DNA from: DAOTVD01 sp034437075
GTDB lineage: Bacteria; Chloroflexota; Anaerolineae; Aggregatilineales; J027
Length of the DNA stretch: 19,341 nucleotides
NCBI GenBank assembly: GCA_034437075.1
Contig: DAOTVD010000179.1
Coordinates: 1-19,341, forward strand
Direction: 5' to 3'
Shown: piece after piece, positions 1 through 6,697 of the stretch
Position numbering within the stretch: the first letter of the stretch is position 1
Layout: each line of letters begins with the position of its first letter
Notes under the pieces: generated by a model
Told to the model about the DNA's origin: nothing
Databases searched by the model: none
Seen by the model: the letters and a program-made list of their open reading frames with translations, nothing else
Program-made: the position numbers and the translations under genes

Positions 1-53
1 TGCAAGCGCACGGCATCTTCGGGCGAAATGTTCCACGAATGCGGGATGGGCAT
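1..53 (-). CDS. 5' end of a minus-strand gene, possibly endonuclease V (partial)
   Basis: Only about 17 codons lie inside the window; the gene continues past the left edge. Reading leftwards from the ATG at 53-51, the peptide is MPIPHSWNISPEDAVRLQ. This resembles the N-terminus of endonuclease V proteins, which often start with a His-x-Trp pair followed by a Pro-x-Glu-Ala and Leu-Gln pattern. Endonuclease V nicks DNA next to deaminated bases such as inosine. A good extended -10 promoter sits about 35 bases upstream, which supports a real gene start. The ribosome binding site is weak (GAAG). The family call rests on a very short peptide; that a gene starts here is more secure than its identity. 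Confidence 0.4.
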   Translation of the reverse strand, partial: MPIPHSWNISPEDAVRL

Positions 54-85
54 GTCATTCTTCAGATTAGCGGGTGTTTTGCTGA

Positions 86-94
86 AGTATAGCA
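86..94 (-). promoter_or_regulatory. extended -10 promoter for the leftmost minus-strand gene
   Basis: On the minus strand this reads TGCTATACT, an extended -10 element (TGn followed by TATACT). It would give a leader of roughly 25 bases before the ATG at 53. No convincing -35 box is visible, which is usual for extended -10 promoters. The same nine bases occur upstream of the histidine-phosphatase gene (5184-5192). Confidence 0.4.
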
Positions 95-165
95 CAGGTG
101 TTGCCTGTTTGGTTTCCAAAATCGTAAATAACTAGGGAGTATCCGTTCTCATATCGTAACGACTC

Positions 166-257
166 ATGGACAGTTCAAAACAAACACAAATGTTTTTTCT
201 GCCAAAACCGAGGGCTTAAGCCCTCGGTTTTATACGGATTTGTTTTGCGTTCTCCAT
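166..257. repeat. 92-bp palindromic repeat element, copy 1
   Basis: This segment is identical, base for base, to 5328-5419. At its centre is a perfect 28-bp palindrome (204-231) with a GC-rich core CCGAGGGCTTAAGCCCTCGG flanked by four A and four T residues. The two ends form an imperfect inverted repeat: ATGGA at the left end matches TCCAT at the right, and CAAAACAAA matches TTTGTTTTG at the same offset. No target-site duplication is evident in the flanks. The shape suggests a non-autonomous mobile (MITE- or REP-like) element whose core could also act as a two-way terminator. In this copy it lies between divergent promoters, so termination cannot be its only reason for being here. Confidence 0.85.
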
Positions 258-260
258 CAG

Positions 261-395
261 TCCTCACCCCAACCCCTCTCCCAAACGGGCTTTCAGCCCT
301 GGGAGAGGGGCAAAAAGTGTCGGTTTCGGGTCGTTTTCCCCCTCTACCAGCCGCAAAGCGGCGTTTGGGAGAGGGGGATTAAGGGGGTGAGGGGG
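261..395. repeat. C-rich compound hairpin repeat
   Basis: Two hairpins stand side by side. The first pairs CCCCTCTCCC (273-282) with GGGAGAGGGG (301-310), with a nested GGGCT/AGCCC stem. The second pairs CCCCCTCT (338-345) with AGAGGGGG (370-377), with an inner CCGC/GCGG stem. The outer flanks are also mutually inverted: cctcacccc near 262 and ggggtgagg near 385. CCCTCTCCC-type palindromes of this kind are dispersed non-coding repeats in many bacterial genomes. This one starts only four bases after the 92-bp element ends. Confidence 0.7.
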
Positions 396-466
396 AAGAA
401 TTGGCATAGCCTGAGCAGTTACCTCATATCTACATATATGAATATACACCCGCTACTGAGTTGTTA

Positions 467-495
467 TTGCTATTCCGTTCTGAAATAGGTACAAT
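467..495 (+). promoter_or_regulatory. sigma70-type promoter for the tungstate transporter operon
   Basis: The -35 box TTGCTA (467-472) and -10 box TACAAT (490-495) are separated by exactly 17 bases. Transcription would start near 502, giving a leader of about 59 bases before the proposed CTG start at 561. That leader is too short for a molybdenum-cofactor riboswitch. No clear operator palindrome is visible in it. The same arrangement (TTGCCG, 17 bases, TACAAT) occurs at 9188-9216. Confidence 0.55.
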
Positions 496-560
496 GCAGG
501 TATCAACGCCCCTTTCATAGCTCTCGAATTGCATATGTTTATGTTTATGGAGGCTCTATA

Positions 561-2171
561 CTGACCCGTATATTGATCATTGTATCTCTGTTGGCGGTGA
601 TAGTCGCCACGCCCGTTATGGCCCAAGATGACGACCCCGAACGGTTGATCCTGGCTACCACCACCAGCACCGAAGATTCCGGCTTGCTGGATTTTATTTT
701 GCCCGTATTTGAAGAAGAATTTAATGCGGAAGTCGATGTCGTGTCGGTGGGCACGGGCCAGGCGCTAGAAATTGGCCGTAGCGGCGATGCGGATGTCGTG
801 CTGGTGCACGCCCGCGCGCGCGAAGATCAATTTGTGGAAGAAGGCTATGCCCCGGCGCGTTTTGATGTCATGTTTAACGACTTTGTGATCGTTGGCCCGG
901 CGGATGACCCGGCAGGTATCGCGGGCTTGGAAAGCGCCGCCGAAGCCTTCGCGCAAATTACCGAACAAGAAGCCTCGTTCGTCTCGCGCGGCGACGATAG
1001 CGGTACGCATAGCAAAGAACTCAGCGTTTGGGCCGAAGCTGAGATCGAGCCAGAGGGCAACTGGTACCTGGAAGCCGGCCAGGGCATGGGCGCGGTGTTG
1101 GGCATCGCGGACGAAACCCTGAGCTATACCCTCAGTGACCGCGCGACCTATTTGGCGCAGGTGGAAGAAGGGCTATCCTTGGAACTCTTGGTCGAAGGCG
1201 ACCCTGTGCTGTTTAATCCTTATGGCGTGATGCCCGTCAGCCAAGAACTTCACCCAGACGTTAATGCCGATCTGGCGCAGCAGTTTGTCGAATGGTTGAT
1301 CTCGGTGCCTACGCAACAACTCATCAGCGAATTTGAAGTCAACGGCAACCAACTCTTTACGCCCAACTCGGAGCCCTGGCTAGAGGCCCAGGCCGAAATG
1401 GAAGATGAAGACATGGGCGAAGAAGATGTGGAAGATGAAGCGCCCGACGCGACTGAAGAGTCTGACTCTCAAAACGTGAGCACCTTTCTTGAAGCCTTCC
1501 GGCAAGCGATTGAGTTGCTTATCGCGCTCGATCCCGAGGTGCTGGAAATTGCCTGGCGGTCCCTGGAAGTTACCGGGGCGGCTTTGGTCCTCAGCACTAT
1601 TTTGGGCGTGCCCCTTGGCACGCTCGTCGCGTTGACGCGCTTCCGAGGAAAACGCATCTTGGTGGCCGTCATTTATACCGGGATGGGCTTGCCGCCTGTG
1701 GTGGTGGGTCTGGTCGTGTATTTGTTTTTGTCGCGCAGCGGCGCGCTGGGCGACCTGAGTTGGTTGTTTTCGATGCGGGCCATGATTATCGCGCAGACAA
1801 TTATCGCCACCCCGCTGATTATCGGCGTTACCATGAGCAGCGTCATGGGGGTTGATCCGATGTTGCGGCCCCAATTGCGCACCCTGGGCGCCACCAGCCT
1901 GCAAGTGACCCTGGCCCAACTGTGGGAAGCCCGCGCGGGGGTCATCGTCGGGATTGTCGCCGGGTTTGGCTCCATCATCTCGGAAGTCGGCGCGGTGATG
2001 CTCGTCGGTGGTAATATCGCGGGGCGCACGCGCGTCTTGACGACGGCAGTCGTGCTAGAAACCCGCCAGGGGAATTTCGATCTGGCGCTGGCGTTTGGTA
2101 TCATTTTGCTCAGTTTGTCGTTTACCGCTAATTTTTTGGTGGTGGCTTTGCAAGGCCGCATCACGCGCTAA
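561..2171 (+). CDS. tupA-tupB: tungstate ABC transporter, binding protein fused to permease (TupA-TupB)
   Basis: A single 536-residue chain joins two proteins that are normally separate. Residues 1-22 look like a signal peptide or anchor, ending in PVMA before QDDD. Residues 30-270 match the TupA/PstS-like tungstate-binding fold, with the diagnostic LATTTSTEDSGLLD segment and the later VSRGDDSGTHSKE. Residues 275-304 are a linker with 16 acidic residues in 30. Residues 325-536 are a TupB-type permease with about five membrane helices and a cytoplasmic coupling loop near residues 435-465. The frame is open throughout, so this is not a sequencing join. I prefer the CTG at 561: GGAGG (549-553) lies seven bases upstream and the start adds the Arg of the signal peptide. 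A TTG at 573 is the alternative but is too far from the Shine-Dalgarno. The specificity call (tungstate rather than molybdate) comes from family resemblance. Confidence 0.85.
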   Translation: MTRILIIVSLLAVIVATPVMAQDDDPERLILATTTSTEDSGLLDFILPVFEEEFNAEVDVVSVGTGQALEIGRSGDADVVLVHARAREDQFVEEGYAPARFDVMFNDFVIVGPADDPAGIAGLESAAEAFAQITEQEASFVSRGDDSGTHSKELSVWAEAEIEPEGNWYLEAGQGMGAVLGIADETLSYTLSDRATYLAQVEEGLSLELLVEGDPVLFNPYGVMPVSQELHPDVNADLAQQFVEWLISVPTQQLISEFEVNGNQLFTPNSEPWLEAQAEMEDEDMGEEDVEDEAPDATEESDSQNVSTFLEAFRQAIELLIALDPEVLEIAWRSLEVTGAALVLSTILGVPLGTLVALTRFRGKRILVAVIYTGMGLPPVVVGLVVYLFLSRSGALGDLSWLFSMRAMIIAQTIIATPLIIGVTMSSVMGVDPMLRPQLRTLGATSLQVTLAQLWEARAGVIVGIVAGFGSIISEVGAVMLVGGNIAGRTRVLTTAVVLETRQGNFDLALAFGIILLSLSFTANFLVVALQGRITR

Positions 2172-2186
2172 TAATGTGGAAATAAG

Positions 2187-2915
2187 ATGATGACCCTCGC
2201 GAATTTAGAAAACGTTCAACAAATTTATGCCGGGCGTACGGTGCTGGATTTACCCGCGTTCAGCGTGCAGCCTGGCGAGATTCTAGCGATTATCGGGCCG
2301 AGTGGCGCGGGCAAGAGCACGCTCTTGCGCTTGCTGGCCCTGCTAGAAGCGCCTGCGCGCGGCACCGTGACGGTTAATCTGGGTAGCAAGGCGGCCACCT
2401 ATAGCAACGCGACCATTGCGCAGCGGCAGCGCCTGGCCATGGTCTTCCAGCGGCCAATCTTGCTCTCGCGTTCGGTGCGCGGCAATGTGGCTTATGGCTT
2501 GCGCTTGCGCCGCATCCCGCTAAATGGCCAGATCGAAAAAGCGCTAGAGCGCGTGGCGCTAGGGCATCTGGCCGACGCGCGCCCGCGTACCCTCTCCGGC
2601 GGCGAGATGCAGCGCGTCGCCCTGGCGCGGGCGTTGGTCTTGCGCCCCGAACTATTGCTGCTGGATGAACCAACTGCTAACCTTGACCCCTATAACATCC
2701 GCGTGATTGAGAACTACTTGCGCGAAGCCCACGCCGAATACAAGCCGACGATGGTCATCGTAACGCACAATATTTTTCAGGCGCGGCGTTTGGCGACACG
2801 CCTGGCCCTCATCTTGGATGGCAAACTGGTGGAAACTGGCCCGCCAAGCCAGATTTTTGAATCCCCGCAAGACCCGCGCACGGCGGCTTTTATCTCTGGC
2901 GATCTGATTTATTAG
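2187..2915 (+). CDS. tupC: tungstate ABC transporter ATP-binding protein TupC
   Basis: This 242-residue ABC ATPase would power the fused TupA-TupB protein immediately upstream; only 15 bases separate the two genes. The nucleotide-binding motifs are complete: Walker A GPSGAGKST (37-45), Q-loop VFQ (86-88), signature LSGGE (136-140), Walker B LLLLDEP (156-162) and switch His194 in VTHN. Its length is typical for Tup/Mod/Pst-type ATPases, and there is no C-terminal molybdate-binding (TOBE) domain as in ModC. Two ATG codons stand in tandem (2187 and 2190), so the exact start is uncertain by one residue. The gene ends 13 bases from the stop of the convergent kinase gene, with no strong terminator visible between them. 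Confidence 0.9.
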   Translation: MMTLANLENVQQIYAGRTVLDLPAFSVQPGEILAIIGPSGAGKSTLLRLLALLEAPARGTVTVNLGSKAATYSNATIAQRQRLAMVFQRPILLSRSVRGNVAYGLRLRRIPLNGQIEKALERVALGHLADARPRTLSGGEMQRVALARALVLRPELLLLDEPTANLDPYNIRVIENYLREAHAEYKPTMVIVTHNIFQARRLATRLALILDGKLVETGPPSQIFESPQDPRTAAFISGDLIY

Positions 2916-2928
2916 GGTTTGCCCGGCT

Positions 2929-3468
2929 TTAATGGGCCAGCGATGCGGAGAACGAGAGCCGCCGTAACTGGCCCACCACTCGCCGGGCCGATACATCTAA
3001 GGGTAACTCCGCCGTGTTGACGATAATTTCGGGTGCCAGGGGCGCTTCGTAGGGGGCATCAAAACCGGGCACGCCGGAAGCCAGCCCTTGGGCGGCCCTG
3101 GCGTACAACCCCTTCGGGTCGCGCTGGCGACAGACTTCTAGCGGGCATTCCACATACACTTCGGCAAAACGCGGGATGCGCAAACGTGCCCGGTAGCGAT
3201 AGTTGCGGCGGTTGGCGGTGGCCACGAACAACACATTGACCTTATTTTGCGTCAGCACCGCGCCGATATGCGCGAATACATCGTAGAACCAGTCGCGCTC
3301 CTCGGGGCTATAGGTTGGCTGCGGCGTCAGGATTTTGCGCCAGTCGTTTGAGTCGAGCACTTGGCAAGAGATGTTGCGGCGGTGTAACGTCCGTGCGATG
3401 CTTTCCGCCAGCGTACTTTTGCCAGAGCCAGGCAAGCCAGTTAACCACAAAGCAAATCCCTGAGCCAT
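2929..3468 (-). CDS. cysC: adenylylsulfate (APS) kinase-like protein
   Basis: The 179-residue protein has the P-loop GLPGSGKST (11-19) and the APS-kinase signature around residues 103-142: EVYVECPLEVCRQRDPKGLY, then FDAPYEAP. The family phosphorylates adenylyl sulfate to PAPS. One motif departs from the usual form: LDSNDWR (38-44) stands where most members have LDGDxxR, and the following region is shortened and diverged. Sulfate specificity is therefore less certain, and a related sugar or nucleotide kinase role is possible. No ATP sulfurylase or PAPS-using gene is nearby. AAGGA lies about ten bases before the ATG. A TATACT (3525-3520, minus strand) could be its -10 box, but I see no matching -35. 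Confidence 0.8.
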   Translation of the reverse strand: MAQGFALWLTGLPGSGKSTLAESIARTLHRRNISCQVLDSNDWRKILTPQPTYSPEERDWFYDVFAHIGAVLTQNKVNVLFVATANRRNYRYRARLRIPRFAEVYVECPLEVCRQRDPKGLYARAAQGLASGVPGFDAPYEAPLAPEIIVNTAELPLDVSARRVVGQLRRLSFSASLAH

Positions 3469-3691
3469 AATATCAAATCCTTAAATGATAATGCGGTAGC
3501 TATCTCTCAGTAGTATTTGAGTATATGGTAATTACGGGGCGGGTGTATTGGGCAACTGGCCTAGGCGCTGTAGTTCGATTGGACATATTTTGGGGCCATG
3601 GGTCGAACGACCTGTAAGCAACCAGCGCTTGATACGATGCGGAAAATGAATAGCTGCGGGAAATGGCTATAAGAAAACGGAGAACATCTAT

Positions 3692-4435
3692 ATGCGTAAC
3701 GCTATACGCTTATTTTGCATGCTCGTAGGTGTGGCCCTGTTGGCGATTTTTGCCCTACCCGCCGACACGGCCCAAGCGCAAGCCTGTCCGAGTGGCAATT
3801 GGACCGGAAGCTTTTTCAACACCACGGATATTTTTGCAACCACCACGCCAGTAGACACGGTTTGCCGCGACCGCATCGATTTTGATTGGGGCGGTGGTGC
3901 CCCGCTCTTTGGTGTCGCTGCCGATAATTTCTCGACCGAATGGACAACCACGCGACGTTTGCCGACCGTCGGCACCGATCAGTTTTCGGTCACAGTAGAG
4001 GATGGCGCGCGGCTATTTGTTAATCAAGCCCCGGTCATTACCGGCCCCATGGATGTGGATTTTAATGCTCCGCGTACCCTGACCGGATTCTTTACCACGA
4101 GCGTGCCCTGCCAGCAGGTGAATATATTCCTGGAGACGGTTCACTTTACGGGTAATGCCGAAGTGGAACTCATCATCACGCCGATTGATGGCGCGCAACC
4201 CCAAGATGCATGGCGCGTGGATTATGACAATAACCTGACCGCCCCCGCGCCGAGCGTCCGTGCCGAACGAATTGCGAGTGTGCCCTGGTGCACCGTGGTC
4301 GATGTGCTAGGCCGCAACGAAGCGGGCACCTGGCTAGAAATCCGCACCCCAGATGGCACCGTCGGCTGGAGCTACCGCCCCTATTACGATGTCATCACAG
4401 GTGAAGCGGGCAACATCCCTGTGACAGGCGGTTAA
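3692..4435 (+). CDS. secreted protein with PA14-like and SH3b domains
   Basis: The 247-residue protein starts with a clear signal peptide: Arg2 and Arg6, a hydrophobic stretch 7-22, and a likely cleavage near the AQAQA at 27-31. Residues about 33-165 resemble a PA14-type carbohydrate-binding beta domain, with NWTGSFFNTTD, the IDFDWGGGAP stretch, DNFSTEW and VEDGARLFV. Residues about 196-237 resemble a bacterial SH3 domain, with VLGRNEAGTWLEIRTPDG followed by VGWSYRPYY. Both domain types usually bind cell-wall or extracellular polysaccharide, so a surface role is likely but the ligand is unknown. There is no LPXTG anchor and no catalytic domain. GGAGA sits eight bases upstream of the ATG. The gene ends at the terminator shared with the convergent phosphatase gene. 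Confidence 0.75.
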   Translation: MRNAIRLFCMLVGVALLAIFALPADTAQAQACPSGNWTGSFFNTTDIFATTTPVDTVCRDRIDFDWGGGAPLFGVAADNFSTEWTTTRRLPTVGTDQFSVTVEDGARLFVNQAPVITGPMDVDFNAPRTLTGFFTTSVPCQQVNIFLETVHFTGNAEVELIITPIDGAQPQDAWRVDYDNNLTAPAPSVRAERIASVPWCTVVDVLGRNEAGTWLEIRTPDGTVGWSYRPYYDVITGEAGNIPVTGG

Positions 4436-4468
4436 TTTTCGTGCCGTAAAACCCCTATCAAGTGAAAA

Positions 4469-4493
4469 AACGCCCCGGTTTTGCCGGGGCGTT
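4469..4493. terminator. bidirectional rho-independent terminator
   Basis: A perfect 10-bp stem, AACGCCCCGG with CCGGGGCGTT, encloses the five-base loop TTTTG. On the minus strand the stem continues straight into a run of T residues (complement of the A-run 4465-4470), a strong terminator for the phosphatase gene. The plus-strand tail is poorer in T. It lies between two convergent genes, 33 bases beyond the PA14/SH3 gene's stop, so it probably serves both. Confidence 0.8.
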
Positions 4494-4543
4494 GTGCATG
4501 TCCTATTGCGGATGGTCGGTTATGGCTGTATATATCCAGGGGG

Positions 4544-5146
4544 CTAGGCGCGTAAACTGGCGGCGGGTTGGGCGATGCAGGCCACATCCCACGCGCCACC
4601 CGCGTAATGGGCTTGGGTAATCGAGCAATTCGGCGCTTTGTCGATATACTGCCCACACAAATGAAAAATCGCCGCGCGGATGCTGCCGCCATGCGTCGCC
4701 ACCAGAACATGCTCGCCAGGATAGCGCGTGATGAGGTCATCCAGCGCGGCTTGCGTACGGGCGATGTGGTCGCGGTTGCGTTCGCCATCAGGAAATGCAC
4801 GTTCGAGATAATCCGCCTGGGTGAATACTGCGAAAGCCGCCGCATCCCAGGCGAGGATTTCATCATGGGCCAATCCTTGCCAGCGCCCGACATCCACCTC
4901 GCGCCAACGCGGGTCGATGTCGATGGGCAAATGCAGCCGTTCCGCGATGATCTGGGCGGTGTGGTACGCGCGCGAGAGATCACTGGCTACGATTTTTGTA
5001 ATGCCCGCGTCGGTTAGGTGGCTGGCTGTTTCGGTCGCTTGTTGGATGCCATTCTCGTTGAGGGGTACGGGCGCGATACCCTGCCAGCGGCGGGTCGCGT
5101 TCCAGTCGGTTTCGCCGTGCCGAACGAGCGTGATTGTCGTATGCAT
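4544..5146 (-). CDS. histidine phosphatase family protein (phosphoglycerate mutase-like)
   Basis: The 200-residue protein has the family's catalytic signature LVRHGETDWN with phospho-accepting His10 and Arg9. It also has the acid residue Glu83 in RWREVDVGRWQG and the second histidine His152 in VATHGGSIRA. These features mark the branch that includes cofactor-dependent phosphoglycerate mutase, alpha-ribazole phosphatase (CobC) and broad phosphatases. The substrate cannot be fixed from sequence, since members of this size with this pattern are mostly phosphatases rather than true mutases. No cobalamin genes are nearby. AGGAG lies eight bases before the ATG, an extended -10 promoter lies at 5184-5192, and a strong terminator follows. 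Confidence 0.88.
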   Translation of the reverse strand: MHTTITLVRHGETDWNATRRWQGIAPVPLNENGIQQATETASHLTDAGITKIVASDLSRAYHTAQIIAERLHLPIDIDPRWREVDVGRWQGLAHDEILAWDAAAFAVFTQADYLERAFPDGERNRDHIARTQAALDDLITRYPGEHVLVATHGGSIRAAIFHLCGQYIDKAPNCSITQAHYAGGAWDVACIAQPAASLRA

Positions 5147-5183
5147 CGCGAGCGCTCCTATTTTGGTTGCGGAATCGTGGCCG

Positions 5184-5192
5184 AGTATAGCA
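5184..5192 (-). promoter_or_regulatory. extended -10 promoter for the histidine phosphatase gene
   Basis: The minus strand reads TGCTATACT, a TGn extension plus TATACT. Transcription would start near 5177, about 30 bases before the ATG at 5146. It is the same nonamer as at 86-94. No good -35 box is seen. Confidence 0.45.
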
Positions 5193-5300
5193 CGCGAAAG
5201 CGCTATTTTACCCGGATTTTGCCTTAGGCTTTTCCAAGTATTTAACTATGCCGCTTGCTTTTGTCGAAAAGGATACCGTCTTGATTTTACCCCCCTCTAG

Positions 5301-5322
5301 CTCCCCCCGAATTCAGGGGGAG
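5301..5322. repeat. C-rich hairpin with GAATTC loop, left flank of the 92-bp element
   Basis: CTCCCCC (5301-5307) pairs with GGGGGAG (5316-5322) around a loop containing GAATTC. It mirrors the hairpin at 5438-5461 on the other side of the 92-bp element. Confidence 0.6.
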
Positions 5323-5327
5323 AACTT

Positions 5328-5419
5328 ATGGACAGTTCAAAACAAACACAAATGTTTTTTCTGCCAAAACCGAGGGCTTAAGCCCTCGGTTTTATACGGA
5401 TTTGTTTTGCGTTCTCCAT
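5328..5419. repeat. 92-bp palindromic repeat element, copy 2
   Basis: Identical over all 92 bases to 166-257, including the perfect 28-bp central palindrome (5366-5393). Here the element lies between two C-rich hairpins that are themselves inverted relative to each other. The full palindromic structure thus spans about 5287-5477. The core, with A residues before and T residues after a GC stem, would work as a terminator in either direction for the flanking minus-strand genes. Confidence 0.85.
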
Positions 5420-5437
5420 TACTCGTGCGCATAATGG

Positions 5438-5461
5438 CCCCTCCCTGAATTCCGGGAGGGG
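5438..5461. repeat. C-rich hairpin with GAATTC loop, right flank of the 92-bp element
   Basis: CCCCTCCC (5438-5445) pairs perfectly with GGGAGGGG (5454-5461) around TGAATTCC. It lies 35 bases past the stop of the minus-strand flavoprotein gene and might slow transcription there, but it has no T-run of its own. Confidence 0.6.
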
Positions 5462-5495
5462 GATGGGGAGGGGTAATTATTTTTCTGGAAAAGCC

Positions 5496-6686
5496 TTACA
5501 GCCCGGCTACATCGCGCAAAATGCGCGGCTTGAGCATCCCTAGGGGTTCTGCTGCGCCAAAACACACCGCGATCAGTTCATCCACGGTGCGTTGGCGCCG
5601 CGCGCCGCCGCCAAAAATATTGTTCAGAATACGGGGTGCAAACAGATAATCATGCGCGACATCCATCAGCAGGAATAAGCGCAAGAAATGCGCGCGTAAG
5701 GCCCCGATGTAGGGTTTCAAATCTTGTACGCTGGGGTATTGCGTCGTCGCCATTGCTGATACGATCACCTCGGCGGCCATGTGCGCGGACTCTAGCGCGT
5801 AGTCGATGCCTTCGCCGGTAAACGGATTCACGAGCCCGGCGGCTTCGCCAATGGCCATCACGCCTGGGGCCAGCTTGGGCGCGCTGCGGTAATCCGTGCG
5901 GATGGGGTAGCTTTTGGTCTCGCGCGCGGTCGCGCCATGCAGCAACGCGGACAGTTGCGGATGTGTCGCGACGAGCCCCGGCAGACTGCCGCGCGATGAT
6001 GTGCCATCCGTGCCGCTGTACCAATAGCCCATGTTCACCCCGCCGTCTTGCGTCGGGAAGACCCAGCTATAGCCGGGTAGGGGGATGTCGTTCAAAAACA
6101 GCATCAATTCATCGCCCAAACTGCGCACATCGTCGTAATAGCGGCGGACGGCAGCGGTGTGCACAGATTGGGCGCGTGGTGCCAGTCCCGCCCCGCTGTG
6201 CAAACCGGTTGCGGCCCCGGTGGCGATAACCACCAGGCGCGCCAAAACTGTCCGGCCATCCAGTGCGATACCCGACACCCGGCCAGCGTCGTAGGTCAAT
6301 GTGCGCACATGCCCCACGCTAAAGCGCGCGCCCGCCGCCACGGCTGCCGATTGCAGCATATGGTCGAAGCGGAAGCGGGGCAAGACGAGCGTCCGGTCGG
6401 GCATATCCCCTGCGCCGTTGACTTCCGTCCGGGCGCAGGCGCCATTCGGGGCGTAAATCTGAATTGCGGGCGCGTGATGGGCCTCAGCCGGTACGCTATC
6501 CCGCAGGCCCATCAGGGCCAGAAAGTGCTGCGCGCGGGGGCTCAATGCATCGCCGCAGGTCTTATCACGCGGAAAGTCATGTTTATCCACCAGCAGCACG
6601 GACAGATTTTGCCGCGCGAGCCAATACGCCAGGCCACTTCCGGCAGGCCCCGCGCCGATGATGATAACGTCATAAGATGGTTGCAT
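5496..6686 (-). CDS. geranylgeranyl reductase family FAD-dependent oxidoreductase
   Basis: This 396-residue flavoprotein opens with the dinucleotide-binding motif VIIIGAGPAGSGLA (7-20). The acidic VDKHDFPRDKTCGDALSP (33-50) follows, typical of the geranylgeranyl reductase/BchP-like family. The second FAD motif reads GEAAGLVNPFTGEGI (280-294), where the family usually has GDAAG, so an Asp-to-Glu change sits at the ribose-contacting position. Such enzymes reduce isoprenoid double bases of lipids, quinones or pigments, but the substrate here is unknown. An open frame extends upstream to 6803 but overlaps the preceding gene. The ATG at 6686 starts right at the fold and lies 11 bases after the upstream gene's stop, with a weak AAAGG signal. 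It is probably co-transcribed with that CrtC-like gene. Confidence 0.85.
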   Translation of the reverse strand: MQPSYDVIIIGAGPAGSGLAYWLARQNLSVLLVDKHDFPRDKTCGDALSPRAQHFLALMGLRDSVPAEAHHAPAIQIYAPNGACARTEVNGAGDMPDRTLVLPRFRFDHMLQSAAVAAGARFSVGHVRTLTYDAGRVSGIALDGRTVLARLVVIATGAATGLHSGAGLAPRAQSVHTAAVRRYYDDVRSLGDELMLFLNDIPLPGYSWVFPTQDGGVNMGYWYSGTDGTSSRGSLPGLVATHPQLSALLHGATARETKSYPIRTDYRSAPKLAPGVMAIGEAAGLVNPFTGEGIDYALESAHMAAEVIVSAMATTQYPSVQDLKPYIGALRAHFLRLFLLMDVAHDYLFAPRILNNIFGGGARRQRTVDELIAVCFGAAEPLGMLKPRILRDVAGL

Positions 6687-6697
6687 GCGGTTCGCCT

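Larger units (their letters stand above)
54..560. other. 507-base intergenic stretch between divergent genes, repeat-rich
   Basis: No gene is supported here. It holds, in order, the promoter of the left minus-strand gene, a 92-bp palindromic element (166-257), a C-rich double hairpin (261-395), and the promoter (467-495) and ribosome binding site of the tungstate transporter operon. Short open frames across 240-488 on both strands run through the repeats and look non-coding. Confidence 0.7.
5147..5495. other. 349-base intergenic stretch with promoter and nested repeats
   Basis: No gene is supported. It holds the phosphatase promoter, then a C-rich hairpin (5301-5322), the second copy of the 92-bp element (5328-5419) and another C-rich hairpin (5438-5461). 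The last lies just downstream of the minus-strand flavoprotein gene. Confidence 0.7.

Noticed and set aside
240..488. Open frames on both strands (82 and 61 codons)
   Set aside because: They run through the 92-bp element and the C-rich hairpins, have low-complexity translations and no ribosome binding site.
502..560. Molybdenum/tungsten-cofactor riboswitch in the transporter leader
   Set aside because: The predicted leader is only about 59 bases and shows no multi-stem structure.
1370..1500. Possible frameshift or lost stop joining tupA and tupB
   Set aside because: The frame is continuous through a well-formed acidic linker and codon use does not change; I kept it as a true fusion, though reads should confirm it.
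1380..1919. 179-codon minus-strand open frame inside the transporter fusion gene
   Set aside because: His/Gln/Arg-rich translation typical of the antisense of a GC-rich coding region; the plus-strand frame has clear family motifs.
4568..5300. Plus-strand open frames of 149 and 159 codons
   Set aside because: They are antisense to the histidine phosphatase gene, which has all catalytic residues.
166..5419. The two 92-bp copies as CRISPR repeats or phage attachment sites
   Set aside because: There are only two copies 5 kb apart with no spacer array, no cas genes, and no integrase; the genes between them look like ordinary chromosomal genes.
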